Below, piece by piece: positions 23,394 through 35,230 of a stretch of DNA of 64,000 bases; the first letter of the stretch is position 1; the number at the start of each line of letters is the position of its first letter. Made by a program: the position numbers and the translations under genes. The notes under the pieces were generated by a model. That model searched no databases. It worked only from the letters and a program-made list of their open reading frames with translations, and was not told the origin of the DNA. The DNA comes from Parahoeflea alexandrii (GTDB lineage Bacteria > Pseudomonadota > Alphaproteobacteria > Rhizobiales > Rhizobiaceae), in the NCBI RefSeq assembly GCF_024105735.1, contig NZ_JAAAML010000001.1, positions 62,001 through 126,000 of the forward strand, in the 5' to 3' direction.

Positions 23394-25256
23394 ATGCAGC
23401 AATCCCACGACCGCGCCGATCCCCCTTATACCGATGACAGGCTCGAAGAGCCGCTTGCAGTACTGAACCGGGTTTACGGATACAACGCGTTCCGCGGACG
23501 GCAGTCCGAGGTCGTCGAGCAGGTGGTCTCGGGTGGCGATGCGGTGGTGCTGTTTCCAACCGGCGCCGGAAAGTCGCTGTGCTTCCAGATCCCGGCGATG
23601 TGCCGGGATGGGGTGGGAATTGTCGTTTCGCCGTTGATTGCGCTGATGCGCGACCAGGTGGAGGCGCTGAGGCAGCTGGGCGTGCGTGCGGCCGCGCTCA
23701 ATTCCTCGCTGACGCGAGAGGAGTTCCTGGATGTCCGCGCGGCGATTGACCGGGGCGAGCTCGATCTTCTCTATGTCACGCCGGAGCGGATCGTCACGCC
23801 GGGTTTCAGGGAGATGATCGGCAATGCGAAGATTGCCTTGTTCGCCATAGATGAAGCGCATTGTGTTTCGCAGTGGGGGCATGATTTCAGGCCGGAATAC
23901 CGTGAGCTCGGGCATCTTGGGGAAGCTTATCCGGGTGTGCCACGCATGGCGCTGACGGCGACGGCAGACCCGCATACCCGTGATGACATCATCAACAAAT
24001 TGGCGCTTGGCTCGGCGGAAGTCTTCACGACATCGTTCGACCGGCCCAACATTGCTTACGAGATTGTCGAGCGCGACCAGCCGCGCCAGCAGCTTTTGCG
24101 TTTCCTGTCACGGCACAAGGGTTCGAGCGGCATCGTCTATTGCCTTTCGCGTGCGAAAGTCGAGGACACGGCGGAATGGCTCAACAAGCAGGGTATCCGC
24201 GCGCTCGCCTACCACGCGGGCATGGCGCGCGAGGTTCGCGACGCCAACCAGGATGCCTTCCTCAAGGAAGAAGATCTTTGTCTGGTCGCCACCGTCGCCT
24301 TCGGAATGGGGATCGACAAACCCAATGTGCGCTATGTCGCCCATCTTGACCTGCCGGGATCGGTTGAGGCTTACTACCAGGAGACCGGTCGGGCCGGGCG
24401 CGACGGTCTGCCGTCGGATGTCTGGATGGCCTACGGCATGGCCGATGTCATCCAGCGAGGACGGATGATCGATGGCGGCGCATCGGGCGACGACATAAAG
24501 CGGGTTGAACGGGCCAAGCTCAATGCGCTGCTGGCCATCTGCGAAACCGCAGGCTGCCGGCGGCAGGCCATCCTTGCCCATTTCGGCGAAACACATCCGG
24601 GCAATTGCGGAAGCTGCGACACTTGTCTCAAGCCGGTCGAGACCTGGGACGGCACCGATGCGGCGATCAAGGCACTGGCGGCAGTCTACAGGACCGGCGA
24701 GCGTTTTGGCACCGGGCACCTGATCGACGTGCTGATGGGCAACGAGAACGAGAAAACCAGCCGTTTCGGCCATGTCGACATGCCCGTCTTCGGGGCCGGA
24801 AAGGATATTGCCGCCAAGACCTGGCAATCGGTCTACCGGCAGCTTCTTGCCGCCGGCCTGGTCAGTGTCGACCACGAGGCCTTCGGTGCGCTGAAACTCG
24901 AACCGGAGGCGCGTGCGGTGTTCAAGCGCGAGCGAGAGGTCCGCTTCCGCAAGGACCGGCCGACCAAGGGAAAAGCGCCGCGAGGCAGTTCGTCACGCTC
25001 AATGGCGGCGAAATCGGCGCTTGAGGACGAAGCGGATATTGAACTGTTCGAGGCACTGCGCGCCGCCCGCATGACGATTGCCAAGGAACTGGGGGTGCCT
25101 CCCTATGTGGTCTTCCCCGATACGACCCTGGTGGGATTTGCCACCAGCCGGCCTCTCGACCGGGAAGCCATGCTCGGTATTTCCGGCGTTGGACAATCGA
25201 AGCTCGAGCGGTACGGGGATGCGTTCCTGCAAGTCATCCTGGCGCATCAGAGATAG
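23394..25256 (+). CDS. recQ: ATP-dependent DNA helicase RecQ
   Basis: A 620-residue superfamily 2 helicase unwinding DNA 3' to 5' in recombination and fork repair. Domains in order: helicase core with motif [13 protein letters not shown], motif [22 protein letters not shown], motif III ALTATAD and motif [14 protein letters not shown]. Then the zinc-binding RQC region (CETAGCRR and GNCGSCDTC) and winged helix, and a C-terminal HRDC domain (about 540-615; [20 protein letters not shown]). The length is normal. It is flanked by a terminator upstream and convergent oxyR downstream, so it is probably a single-gene unit with no link to its neighbours. Confidence 0.97.
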   Translation: MQQSHDRADPPYTDDRLEEPLAVLNRVYGYNAFRGRQSEVVEQVVSGGDAVVLFPTGAGKSLCFQIPAMCRDGVGIVVSPLIALMRDQVEALRQLGVRAAALNSSLTREEFLDVRAAIDRGELDLLYVTPERIVTPGFREMIGNAKIALFAIDEAHCVSQWGHDFRPEYRELGHLGEAYPGVPRMALTATADPHTRDDIINKLALGSAEVFTTSFDRPNIAYEIVERDQPRQQLLRFLSRHKGSSGIVYCLSRAKVEDTAEWLNKQGIRALAYHAGMAREVRDANQDAFLKEEDLCLVATVAFGMGIDKPNVRYVAHLDLPGSVEAYYQETGRAGRDGLPSDVWMAYGMADVIQRGRMIDGGASGDDIKRVERAKLNALLAICETAGCRRQAILAHFGETHPGNCGSCDTCLKPVETWDGTDAAIKALAAVYRTGERFGTGHLIDVLMGNENEKTSRFGHVDMPVFGAGKDIAAKTWQSVYRQLLAAGLVSVDHEAFGALKLEPEARAVFKREREVRFRKDRPTKGKAPRGSSSRSMAAKSALEDEADIELFEALRAARMTIAKELGVPPYVVFPDTTLVGFATSRPLDREAMLGISGVGQSKLERYGDAFLQVILAHQR

Positions 25257-25320
25257 CACAAGGGTCTTCGCCACAGGCCGCAGCGATCGACATGCTTGCT
25301 GAAGCTTTCGCTCTTCGGGC

Positions 25321-26217
25321 TTAGGTTCGGGCGCTCGTGGTTTTGCGGACGACTTCGGAGATCTGTCCGAGTTGTTTGGCCAGCGGGCTGGTCTTGCGCC
25401 AGATCATGCCGATGGTTCGCGAGGGTTGCGGGTTTCTGAAATGAGCGATCGAGACCGGTGCGGAGCGGGTTTCCACCGCGATGGCCATTTCCGGAATGAG
25501 CGTCACGCCAAGGCCGGCGCCAACCATCTGGACCAGCGTGGCAAGCGAACTGGCATCAAGCATTTCGCGAGGCCGGGACGATTGAATGTTGCAGAAAGAA
25601 AGCGCCTGGTCGCGAAAGCAGTGGCCTTCCTCGAGCAGCAGAAGTTTCATCTCGCGCATGTCCTCGTGCCCGGGAACCGGTTTGTCCTGGTCGGCAACAG
25701 GCCGCACCAGCACGAAATTCTCTTCAAACAGCGCAACCTCCGTCAGTGACGGTTCGGAGACCGGCAAGGCGACGATGGCTGCGTCGAGCCGGCCGTCAGC
25801 AAGTTCGCGGACAAGGATCGGGGTCAGCGATTCACGGATCTGGATATCGATGCTGCTGTTGGATGCCGTCAGGTCGGTGATGATCTCCGGCAGCAGGTAG
25901 GGCGCAATGGTTGGTATCACGCCAATGCGAAGACGCCCGACCAAATGATCACGTGACGCCCTTGCCAGTTCCCCCAGTTCGTCGACCGATCGGAGGATGC
26001 CGCGGACGCGGTCGGCAAACTCCTCTCCGAAATTCGTCAGTCTGACCTGGCGAGCGCCGCGCTCGAACAATTCGGTTCCCAGAGATTCCTCCAGTTCCCT
26101 GATCTGCACGGACAAGGCCGGCTGGGAAATCGCGCAAGCCTGCGCCGCGCGTCCGAAATGGCCGTGGAGCGCCAGCGCCTCGAAATACCGCAACTGCTTG
26201 AGGGTCAGGTTTCTCAT
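25321..26217 (-). CDS. oxyR: Hydrogen peroxide sensor OxyR (LysR family)
   Basis: A 298-residue LysR regulator. Helix-turn-helix at about residues 4-63 (LTLKQLRYFEALALHGHFGR, then ISQPALSVQIRELEESLG). The redox-active cysteine pair of OxyR is visible in EEGHCFRDQALSFC (spacing C-x8-C), so the identification is firm. Oxidised OxyR activates peroxide-defence genes; here katG is divergent with a 262-nt shared regulatory gap, the classic arrangement in rhizobia and relatives. Confidence 0.96.
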   Translation of the reverse strand: MRNLTLKQLRYFEALALHGHFGRAAQACAISQPALSVQIRELEESLGTELFERGARQVRLTNFGEEFADRVRGILRSVDELGELARASRDHLVGRLRIGVIPTIAPYLLPEIITDLTASNSSIDIQIRESLTPILVRELADGRLDAAIVALPVSEPSLTEVALFEENFVLVRPVADQDKPVPGHEDMREMKLLLLEEGHCFRDQALSFCNIQSSRPREMLDASSLATLVQMVGAGLGVTLIPEMAIAVETRSAPVSIAHFRNPQPSRTIGMIWRKTSPLAKQLGQISEVVRKTTSART

Positions 26218-26241
26218 AGTTTCAAATTATCAGAGTGATGA

Positions 26242-26281
26242 ATTAAAACAACTTAATCCAATGGCGTATGTTTGCTATATG
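26242..26281 (+). promoter_or_regulatory. Candidate OxyR site and katG promoter
   Basis: An inverted repeat ATTAA-N6-TTAAT (26242-26257) overlaps a weak -35-like CTTAAT (26252-26257). Seventeen bases further is CTATAT (26275-26280), a possible -10. An activator palindrome on the -35 is what OxyR-dependent promoters look like. If correct, katG has a leader of about 190 nt, in which I recognise nothing. Confidence 0.4.
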
Positions 26282-26464
26282 TCAATGTGAGGAGATGAGG
26301 AGAGGGTAGGATTCACACTGCTTCTTGTCTCGGCAACCAATAACGCCCAAGCCAAGCGTTGTTTCGTCAGGCAGCAATCCAGACGGATCGGGCCTTGGGC
26401 GAGAGTTGTCAAACCCAGACATTTCAAGGCCTTCATCAAAAGATGAAGCAGTCAACACAGGTAG

Positions 26465-28651
<2,187 letters not shown>

Positions 28652-28667
28652 TTTCAGCGTGACATTG

Positions 28668-28713
28668 TTCGGGCGCGGATGGAGCTTTCCGTCCGCGCCC
28701 GAATTGCGTTTTT
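28668..28713 (+). terminator. Rho-independent terminator after katG
   Basis: TTCGGGCGCGGA (28668-28679) and TCCGCGCCCGAA (28692-28703) make a perfect 12-bp stem with a 12-nt loop, followed by a TTTTT run at 28709-28713. It starts 17 nt after the katG stop and may also serve the convergent synthase gene ending at 28742. Confidence 0.85.
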
Positions 28714-28741
28714 CATTGACGGTGCGGCCGGGTGGGGCCCG

Positions 28742-29959
28742 CTAGGTTTCGGCGCTGTCGGCGGCAACGGCCTCATACATGTTCCGCAACAGATCCGGGT
28801 CGGCGGACTGAATCCGGCTCCAGTTCGGTATGAACGGCGTCTCCATCGGGTTCTCAAGAAAGATCTGGCCGGCGGCGACAATGTTGGCCGCAAACAGCTC
28901 CACGGCTTCCTCCTCCTGGTGCCGGTCCGTGTGCAGCCCGTTCATCAGCGCATCATTGTGATACATCTCGATCAGGTCGAGGGCGGTCCGGTAATATGTG
29001 GCCTTGATGGTGCGGAAGGTCTCCTGATTGAAGACCACGCCATCGGTGGCGAGCTTGCGGAACAGCGCCTTGGAGATATCCACTGACATCCGCGAAAGTC
29101 CCTGAGTGGCATCGGCCTTGGAAAGGTCCTGGTGCTTGTGGTCATAGGCATCGGAGATATCGACCTGACAGACCGAACGGTTGGACAGGTTGCGCCAAAC
29201 TTCCGACAGAACGCCGATCTCCAGACCCCAGTCAGACGGAATGCGCATGTCGGGCAGCATGCTCACTCGCATGGCGAATTCGCCGGCGAGCGGGTAGCGA
29301 AAGCCCTTGAGATATTCGATGTAATCGAGGTGGCCGCAGACCTTCTGGATCGACAGAAGCAGCGGCGAAACCAGAAGCCGGGAAACCCGCCCGTTCAGCT
29401 TGCCGTTGGCGATGCGCGGATAATAACCCTTGCAGAACTGATAGGGGAACGCCGGATTGGTGACCGGATAGACCAGCCGCGCCAGCATTTCGCGTGAATA
29501 GGTTGTTATGTCGCAATCGTGCAGTGCCACCACGTCGGCGTTCTGCGAGGCCAGCGCATAGCCGATGCAATACCAGACATTGCGGCCCTTGCCGGGTTCG
29601 CTGGGCGCCAGGCCGGCGTTTTCGAGCTTGGTGTGGATGGCGTTCAGGCGTGGTCCGTCGTTCCACAGGATGTCGTGTTTCTGCGGCAGTCGCGAAAAAT
29701 ACTGCCGGGCAAAGCGGTACTGTTCGGCATCCGCCTGATCGAGCCCGATGATGACGTGGTTGATGTAGCTGGCGCCACTGAGCTCATCGATGATCTTGGA
29801 CAGTGCATCCCGGCCGAGCTCGGAGAACAGTGACGGCAGGATCAGCGTGATCTTCCGCGTCGCTGCAAACTGGCGTAGCTGTGCTTCCATCATCTCGAGT
29901 GGCATGCGGCTCAGGTTGTGGAGCGTGGCCACGCTGCCATTCTGATGAAAATCGGCCAT
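28742..29959 (-). CDS. Glucosyl-3-phosphoglycerate synthase-like glycosyltransferase (GT81)
   Basis: A 405-residue GT-A fold glycosyltransferase. It matches enzymes that join glucose (or mannose) from a nucleotide sugar to 3-phosphoglycerate, the first step of glucosylglycerate synthesis. Motifs: ITLILPSLFSELGRDALSKI near the N-terminus, the metal-binding DxD in VALHDCDITTYS (about 150), and GEFAMRVSMLPDMRIPSDWG. It is the last gene of a three-gene leftward operon whose other products are a phosphatase of the mannosyl-3-phosphoglycerate class and a GH13 phosphorylase. That context supports glucosylglycerate as the product; the sugar donor cannot be read directly. Confidence 0.85.
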   Translation of the reverse strand: MADFHQNGSVATLHNLSRMPLEMMEAQLRQFAATRKITLILPSLFSELGRDALSKIIDELSGASYINHVIIGLDQADAEQYRFARQYFSRLPQKHDILWNDGPRLNAIHTKLENAGLAPSEPGKGRNVWYCIGYALASQNADVVALHDCDITTYSREMLARLVYPVTNPAFPYQFCKGYYPRIANGKLNGRVSRLLVSPLLLSIQKVCGHLDYIEYLKGFRYPLAGEFAMRVSMLPDMRIPSDWGLEIGVLSEVWRNLSNRSVCQVDISDAYDHKHQDLSKADATQGLSRMSVDISKALFRKLATDGVVFNQETFRTIKATYYRTALDLIEMYHNDALMNGLHTDRHQEEEAVELFAANIVAAGQIFLENPMETPFIPNWSRIQSADPDLLRNMYEAVAADSAET

Positions 29960-29960
29960 A

Positions 29961-30815
29961 TCAGCTCCTGTTGTTCTCTGCCCGGTCGAGCAGCGACATG
30001 ATCACCTGGTTCCACCCTTCCGGACCGGCGGCTTCGGCGCGGACGATCCGGCCTGTGGCTTCGCCCTTGCATGGCGGGATGCCGGAATGGGTCGGATTGG
30101 GGATGATAACTCCCAGGTCAGCCTGCTCGATCATCGCCAGATCATTGCCGGCATCGCCAAGCGCCACGATGAAAGGCGTCATGCCTTGCCTTGAATGACG
30201 GGCGGCGATCTCCATCATACGCTCGGACTTGTTTCCGCCAAATGACAGCGTCAGGAAGCGGCCTCCCTGCTGCACGATCAGACCCATTGCGGTGACCGCC
30301 TCAACAAACCTGGCCTTGTCCGCTTCGCTCCCAAGCCAGAGGCCGGGTTCGGAAAACCGGCGCTTGCGGGCATTTGCGGCATCGGCGATCGAGAGTCCGG
30401 TCAAGTCGGATACTTCTTGTGCGCTCCAGTCGCTGAAACCCTCGTATTGAGCACGCAGGCAAGGGGGCAACCGTTCCAGCGCCTGACATATCGCATGGTA
30501 GCTGGTTTCGGTCGCATCGCCTTCATCACTGTCTTCATCAACGGCTTCAAGGATACCGGACCCGTTCTCAACGATGGCTTCGCAATCGGAGAAGCCGAGT
30601 TCTTTGCGCAACGGAGTGATTTCGGCGGCTGTCTTGCTCGAAGCGAGGATCAGCGGGACCTCAAGGTGCCGCAGTCTTGCCAGTGCCGGAGCGGCTGCGG
30701 AATGGGAGTAATTGCGGTGGTCGAGAAGCGTTCCATCGAGATCGCTGAAGACAATCAGGTTGCGGATGTCGAGGGCGCTCACATGATCACCATTCAGTTG
30801 GTGATCCATCGGCAT
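29961..30815 (-). CDS. HAD-family phosphatase, mannosyl/glucosyl-3-phosphoglycerate phosphatase type
   Basis: A 284-residue HAD phosphatase of the Cof/MPGP subgroup. Motif I is VFSDLDGTLLD (nucleophile and acid Asp), motif II ILASSKT, motif III Lys in FGGNKSERMME and motif IV ALGDAGNDLAMIEQAD. The predicted reaction is dephosphorylation of glucosyl-3-phosphoglycerate to glucosylglycerate. It overlaps the end of the upstream phosphorylase gene by 22 nt and is 1 nt from the synthase gene, so the three are co-translated. Two extra residues of N-terminal uncertainty exist (internal Met at position 3). Confidence 0.86.
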   Translation of the reverse strand: MPMDHQLNGDHVSALDIRNLIVFSDLDGTLLDHRNYSHSAAAPALARLRHLEVPLILASSKTAAEITPLRKELGFSDCEAIVENGSGILEAVDEDSDEGDATETSYHAICQALERLPPCLRAQYEGFSDWSAQEVSDLTGLSIADAANARKRRFSEPGLWLGSEADKARFVEAVTAMGLIVQQGGRFLTLSFGGNKSERMMEIAARHSRQGMTPFIVALGDAGNDLAMIEQADLGVIIPNPTHSGIPPCKGEATGRIVRAEAAGPEGWNQVIMSLLDRAENNRS

Positions 30816-32578
30816 TGATAGGGCGCGAATTCCAAGTCTCCGCCAAAACCGCCGATGTGCTCGCCAGAGATCAGGTCAGACCAGGTGTCGCCGTCGATCA
30901 GGTTGAGCGACATCAGGGGAATCGAGATGGTCTCACCGGTGAGGTTGTGGATGGCGAAGATGCTTTGCGACCGGTCGATGCTCTGCCGCCAGAAGCCGAA
31001 CAGCTGTTCGCCCAGTTGCAGGGTGAACTGCGTGGCGTTGGGGTGGAAAGCGGCCTGCTTCGAGCGCGTCTGAAGGATGGAGGTCAATGCGTTGAACACC
31101 CGGGCATGACGGCTGCCGGGATCATCGAGCTGCGTCAGCAGGTCGGGATAGTGCCAGCGATGCCGGTTGATCGCGCGGTTGTGCCCGGATTTCTCGACGC
31201 CATCGTGATCATTGCCGGTGGCGAGAAGCGAGTGAATATAGAAACCGGGAATGCCCTCAAGCCCCATGGCGATGATCTGGCTGCACAGGAAGCGCTCGAT
31301 GTTCCACTCGTCCTCGCCCTCGATCGTGCCTTTCAAGGCGTCAAACAGCGCGATATTGATCTCATAGGTGCGGGTGCTGCCGTCTGGCATTTTGCGCATG
31401 GAAAGACGCCCACCGAATTTCTCGGCCGTGTCGATGACGCGCTGAATATCTTCTTCACTCAGCAACCCCTCCGCCGGGCGCATGCCGATGCCGTCATGCG
31501 AGGCGGTGAAATTGAAATAGGTGCAGCCGAGCTGGGCCGGTGGCATCGACATCTGCCAGGCATTGAGATGCTTCGATGTGCCGTGGAGCAGGGCATGGAG
31601 CAACAATGGCGGCAGCGAGAAATTGTAGACCATGTGGGCTTCGTTGCGATTGCCGAAATAGCTCAGGTTCTCGGCATTCGGCACATTGGTCTCGGTGAGC
31701 AGGGCCAATGGTTCGGCGGTGTAGTCGGCAAGCAGGCGGATCAGCCGCACGATTTCGTGGGTCTGGCGCAGATGGATCGAGGGCGAACCGACCTCCTTCC
31801 AGAGGAAGGCGATCGCATCCAGCCGCAAAGTCCTGACGCCCTTGGAGATGTGAAAGCGAAGGATCCGCAGAAACTCCAGCATGACCTCCGGATTGGAGAA
31901 GTCGAAGTCCACCTGGTCATGGCTGAAGGTGCACCAGACATGCCGGGTGCCCGTGGCTGTCTCGACCTCCCTCAGCAGCGGGTGGGCCCGGGGCCTGACC
32001 ACCATGGAGAGATCATCGTCCGGCGAAGCTTCGAAGAAGAACCTGTCATAAGGCGTGTGGCCAAGCAGATACTCGTTGAAAAAGGTGCTCTGGCTCGAGC
32101 AATGATTGATCACCAGATCCGACATCAGACGGAAGTTTTCGGCGATGCGGCCAATGTCCTCCCATGCGCCCAATCCGCTGTCGACGGCATAATAGTCGGT
32201 AATGGCGAAGCCGTCGTCCGAAGTGTAGGGAAAATAGGGCAGGATATGCACACCGGTGGCGGTACCCTTCAACCGTGTGTCGAGGAAGTCGAACAGCAGA
32301 TCCAGCGGCTTGTGTTCGCCATTCACAAAGCTGTTGCCATAGGTGATGACGTAGCTGTCCCGTTCGGACCAGAGCGTGTTGGCCGGCACCCGGCCCCTGC
32401 GCTTCGGATGCTCGTTGCCGGGCCAGAAGGCCGCTATCGTCTGTTCCAAAAGGGCTGGCTGGTCGCTGTCCGGGTAGATCGACTGGAGCAGCATTTGCAA
32501 TCCGTCGCGCAATCTTCTGGGGATCGGCTTGGGGAGCGTCGCCGGCTTCTCCGGCGGGTCTGCATAAAAAATTTCCAT
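30794..32578 (-). CDS. GH13 subfamily 18 phosphorylase (glucosylglycerate/sucrose phosphorylase type)
   Basis: A 594-residue alpha-amylase-superfamily enzyme of the sucrose-phosphorylase group. Barrel signatures: VHILPYFPYTSDDGFAITDY, SDLVINHCSSQS, the nucleophile Asp in TLRLDAIAFLWKEVG, the acid/base Glu in LLTETNVPNAENLSYFG and the third carboxylate in FTASHDGIGMRP. Because it heads an operon with a glucosyl-3-phosphoglycerate synthase and phosphatase, glucosylglycerate phosphorylase is a better guess than sucrose phosphorylase: it would release glucose-1-phosphate and glycerate. The start is set at the ATG at 32578; a TTG two codons upstream is in frame. Confidence 0.87.
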   Translation of the reverse strand: MEIFYADPPEKPATLPKPIPRRLRDGLQMLLQSIYPDSDQPALLEQTIAAFWPGNEHPKRRGRVPANTLWSERDSYVITYGNSFVNGEHKPLDLLFDFLDTRLKGTATGVHILPYFPYTSDDGFAITDYYAVDSGLGAWEDIGRIAENFRLMSDLVINHCSSQSTFFNEYLLGHTPYDRFFFEASPDDDLSMVVRPRAHPLLREVETATGTRHVWCTFSHDQVDFDFSNPEVMLEFLRILRFHISKGVRTLRLDAIAFLWKEVGSPSIHLRQTHEIVRLIRLLADYTAEPLALLTETNVPNAENLSYFGNRNEAHMVYNFSLPPLLLHALLHGTSKHLNAWQMSMPPAQLGCTYFNFTASHDGIGMRPAEGLLSEEDIQRVIDTAEKFGGRLSMRKMPDGSTRTYEINIALFDALKGTIEGEDEWNIERFLCSQIIAMGLEGIPGFYIHSLLATGNDHDGVEKSGHNRAINRHRWHYPDLLTQLDDPGSRHARVFNALTSILQTRSKQAAFHPNATQFTLQLGEQLFGFWRQSIDRSQSIFAIHNLTGETISIPLMSLNLIDGDTWSDLISGEHIGGFGGDLEFAPYQCRWITN

Positions 32579-32637
32579 GTCCAATTTTTATGCATTTTTA
32601 ATTTGGTGGCAAGCCGGTTTATGGGAATTAAGGGAAG

Positions 32638-32656
32638 CGGGGCCAAGCCAGCCCCG
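32638..32656 (-). terminator. Weak hairpin downstream of the aldo/keto reductase gene
   Basis: CGGGGC (32638-32643) and GCCCCG (32651-32656) form a 6-bp stem with a 7-nt loop, 48 nt after the reductase stop on the minus strand and upstream of the phosphorylase operon. The following minus-strand sequence (CTTCCCTTAATT) has no clean T-run. The rest of this 125-nt gap is AT-rich and probably holds the phosphorylase promoter. Confidence 0.35.
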
Positions 32657-32703
32657 ACACCTCATTTTGGAGGTAACGGCATCCGGGTTTCGTTTGAGCT
32701 GCG

Positions 32704-33696
32704 TCAGCAATAGCCTTCCACACCGTTCGACTGTTCCCGTGAATAGCGGTCGCCGTGGGCGAAGCCCCGTGGCAGTATCCTGCCAATTTCCGCCAGTTCC
32801 GTCGCGCCAAGTCTAAGTTCGGCGCCCTTGACGCATTCCTCAAGATGGATTGCCGAGCGCGTGCCGGGGATCGGGATGACATGGCTGCCGCGGCTCAAGA
32901 GCCAGGCGATTGCCAGGGCAACCGGAGTGGTGCCGAGGTCGCCTGCATAGGCCTTGAAGGGGGCGACGGCTTCGATGTTGCGGGCCAGGTTGGGCTCGAC
33001 GAAGCGTGGATTGTGGCTACGGAAATCAGCCGCGCCAAAACTCGCCGGGTTGGGAGCCTTGCTTGCGAAAATCCCGCGTCCGAGCGGGCAGAAGGCGACC
33101 AGGGCAACACCGAGATCGCTGCAGGCCTCGACCATTCCAAGTTCCGGCTGTCTCGTCCACAGAGAGTATTCGCTCTGGACGGCCGTCACCGGGGCGACCG
33201 CGTGCGCCAGTTTCAGCGAACTCGGGGCAATTTCCGAAAAACCGAAGCCACCGATCTTGCCCTCTTCGATAAAGCGTTGAAGCGTGCCTGTAACCTCCTC
33301 GATCGGCCGATCCGCCTCCCGACGATGGACATAGAAGAGATCGACATGATCAACGCCGAGCCTCTTCAGCGATGCTTCAAGTTCGCTCCGGAGGTGGTCC
33401 GCGGAATTGTCGAAGTACCGGGCGCCGGTTGCTGGATCGCGACGGATGCCTGCCTTGGTGGCAATCCTGAAGTGACCCGGGTTGTGCCGGAGGTAGTTGC
33501 CGATCACCGTTTCAGAGATGCCCATGCCATAGACATTCGCCGTGTCGATCAGGTTCACCCCGAGATCCCTGGCAGCGGCCAGGGTCTCGTGGCTTTCCTG
33601 CTCGGTGGTTGGGCCATAAGGCCCTGCGAAATTCCAGCATCCGAGCCCAATCGCGGAAACGCTTGGTCCAGACAATCCCAATCGACGATGTTCCAT
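32704..33696 (-). CDS. Aldo/keto reductase
   Basis: A 330-residue NADPH-dependent oxidoreductase with a TIM barrel. The catalytic tetrad is present: Asp and Tyr in LIDTANVYGMG, Lys in RIATKAGI and His in DLFYVHRREAD. The NADPH contacts near the C-terminus (IPIPGTRSAIHLEE) mark the AKR13/yeast-like bacterial group. The ATG at 33696 (MEHRRLGLSG) is chosen because family homology begins there; an in-frame ATG 12 codons upstream exists. Substrate unknown; it may serve general carbonyl detoxification. It lies between the glucosylglycerate operon and the ectoine cluster with no evident link to either. Confidence 0.87.
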   Translation of the reverse strand: MEHRRLGLSGPSVSAIGLGCWNFAGPYGPTTEQESHETLAAARDLGVNLIDTANVYGMGISETVIGNYLRHNPGHFRIATKAGIRRDPATGARYFDNSADHLRSELEASLKRLGVDHVDLFYVHRREADRPIEEVTGTLQRFIEEGKIGGFGFSEIAPSSLKLAHAVAPVTAVQSEYSLWTRQPELGMVEACSDLGVALVAFCPLGRGIFASKAPNPASFGAADFRSHNPRFVEPNLARNIEAVAPFKAYAGDLGTTPVALAIAWLLSRGSHVIPIPGTRSAIHLEECVKGAELRLGATELAEIGRILPRGFAHGDRYSREQSNGVEGYC

Positions 33697-33780
33697 GGGA
33701 TCCTTGTACAGGGAAAATCCTCTGATCGACAATTCACAGGCGGTGATTGTCTGGCATGTTTCTCATCCATTGGAACTGCA

Positions 33781-33807
33781 AGGCCGGCCCGATGGGAGGG
33801 CCGGCCT
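33781..33807 (-). terminator. Hairpin downstream of doeD
   Basis: AGGCCGGCCC (33781-33790) and GGGCCGGCCT (33798-33807) form a perfect 10-bp stem with a 7-nt loop, 31 nt past the doeD stop. No T-tract follows on the minus strand (TGCAGTTCC), so efficiency is uncertain. Confidence 0.5.
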
Positions 33808-33837
33808 GCTTCTGATCCGGACTGGCCAGATTGCTGT

Positions 33838-35208
33838 TCAGCCGCAGACTTCCTTGAGAGCATCGGCCGTTGCCGAGACAATGGTGTCTGCTTCTTCCCG
33901 CGACAGGCAAAGTGGCGGGGCGAAGCCGATGATATCGCCCTGCGGCATTGCCCTTGCGATGACGCCGCGTTTGAGCAGGGCTGCGGCGACCGACGGCCCG
34001 ACTTTCCTGGCCGGGTCGAAGAAGACGCGGTTGTCCCGGTCCTCGACCAGCTCGACCGCGCAGAGCATGCCTTCGCCGCGGACGTCACCGACATTCTTGT
34101 GCTTGCCAACTGCGTCAGTCATGCCCTTGTTAAAGTAGGCGCCGGTATCTCCGGCATTTGCGACGAGGCCAAGGCTGTCGATAAGCTTGAGATTGGCGAC
34201 ACCCGCCGCTGCGCCGATCGGGTGAGCGGAGTAGGTCCAACCGTGGCCAATGGCGCCGAATTCATCGGTGCCCTGTTCGAGAACCTGCCAAACCTTTTTG
34301 GAAATGATGGAACCCGACAGCGGGGCATAGGCCGAGGTCAGGCCCTTGGCGATGGTGATGATGTCGGGCTCGATGCCGTAGTGGTTTGATCCCATCATGG
34401 TCCCCAGGCGTCCGAAGCCGGTCACGACCTCGTCTGCGACAAGCAGGATATCATGCTTCCTCAGCACGGTCTGGATTGCCTCCCAGTAGCCAGCGGGTGG
34501 CGGCACGATGCCGCCGGTGCCGAGAACCGGTTCGCCGATGAAGGCAGCAATGGTATCGGCGCCTTCGCGTTCGATCATGGCTTCAAGTTCGCTTGCGCAA
34601 TGGGCAACGAAATCGGCCTCCGACATCGAGAGATCGGCCCGCCGGTAGTAGTAGGGCGCCTCGGTGTGCAGCACCTGTGACAATGGCAGGTCGAACTTCT
34701 TGTGAAACAGATCAAGCCCGGTCAGCGAGCCGGTCATCAGGCCGGAGCCGTGATAGCCGCGCCAGCGGGAAATGATCTTCTTCTTCTCGGGCCGGCCCAG
34801 GATGTTGTTATAGTACCAGATGAGCTTGACGTTGGTTTCATTGGCGTCGGAGCCTGAAAGGCCAAAATAGACCCGGCTCATGTTTTCTGGCGCGCGGTCA
34901 ATGACCATCTTGGCAAGCGTCACCGAAGCTTCGGTGCCGTGGCCGACATAGGAATGATAATAGGCCAGCTCTTTGGCCTGCGCGGCAATGGCGTCAGCGA
35001 CTTCCTGGCGGCCATAGCCGATATTGACGCAGTAAAGGCCGGCAAAGGCATCCAGCAGGCGATTGCCTTCGCGGTCGTTGATGTAGACCCCTTCACCCCC
35101 GGTGACGATGCGGTTCTTCAACTCACCACGTGCGAACTGTGCAAGGTGCGTGGAGGGATGGAAAAAGTGATCGTGATCCCATTGGTCGAGCTGATCGTTG
35201 CGCAACAT
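33838..35208 (-). CDS. doeD: L-2,4-diaminobutyrate transaminase DoeD (class III aminotransferase)
   Basis: A 456-residue class III aminotransferase. Landmarks: LDAFAGLYCVNIGYGRQEVA, the phosphate loop GLSGSDANETNVKL, RWRGYHGSGLMTGSLTG, Asp in LLVADEVVTGFGRLGTMMG and the Schiff-base Lys in ITIAKGLTSAYAPLSGSII. On sequence alone it resembles putrescine/omega-amino acid:pyruvate transaminases. Position next to an aldehyde dehydrogenase, an AsnC regulator and eutBC-doeAB makes it the DoeD step, moving the 4-amino group off diaminobutyrate to give aspartate semialdehyde. The ATG at 35208 is preceded by AAGGAAAC and fits family N-termini, so longer starts are rejected. Confidence 0.85.
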   Translation of the reverse strand: MLRNDQLDQWDHDHFFHPSTHLAQFARGELKNRIVTGGEGVYINDREGNRLLDAFAGLYCVNIGYGRQEVADAIAAQAKELAYYHSYVGHGTEASVTLAKMVIDRAPENMSRVYFGLSGSDANETNVKLIWYYNNILGRPEKKKIISRWRGYHGSGLMTGSLTGLDLFHKKFDLPLSQVLHTEAPYYYRRADLSMSEADFVAHCASELEAMIEREGADTIAAFIGEPVLGTGGIVPPPAGYWEAIQTVLRKHDILLVADEVVTGFGRLGTMMGSNHYGIEPDIITIAKGLTSAYAPLSGSIISKKVWQVLEQGTDEFGAIGHGWTYSAHPIGAAAGVANLKLIDSLGLVANAGDTGAYFNKGMTDAVGKHKNVGDVRGEGMLCAVELVEDRDNRVFFDPARKVGPSVAAALLKRGVIARAMPQGDIIGFAPPLCLSREEADTIVSATADALKEVCG

Positions 35209-35230
35209 TGTTGTTTCCTTCTTGATTGTG

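Noticed and set aside
30815-32713. 632-residue open frame antisense to the GH13_18 phosphorylase
   Set aside because: The opposite strand encodes a full-length enzyme with intact catalytic residues; this frame has no family pattern and no start signal.
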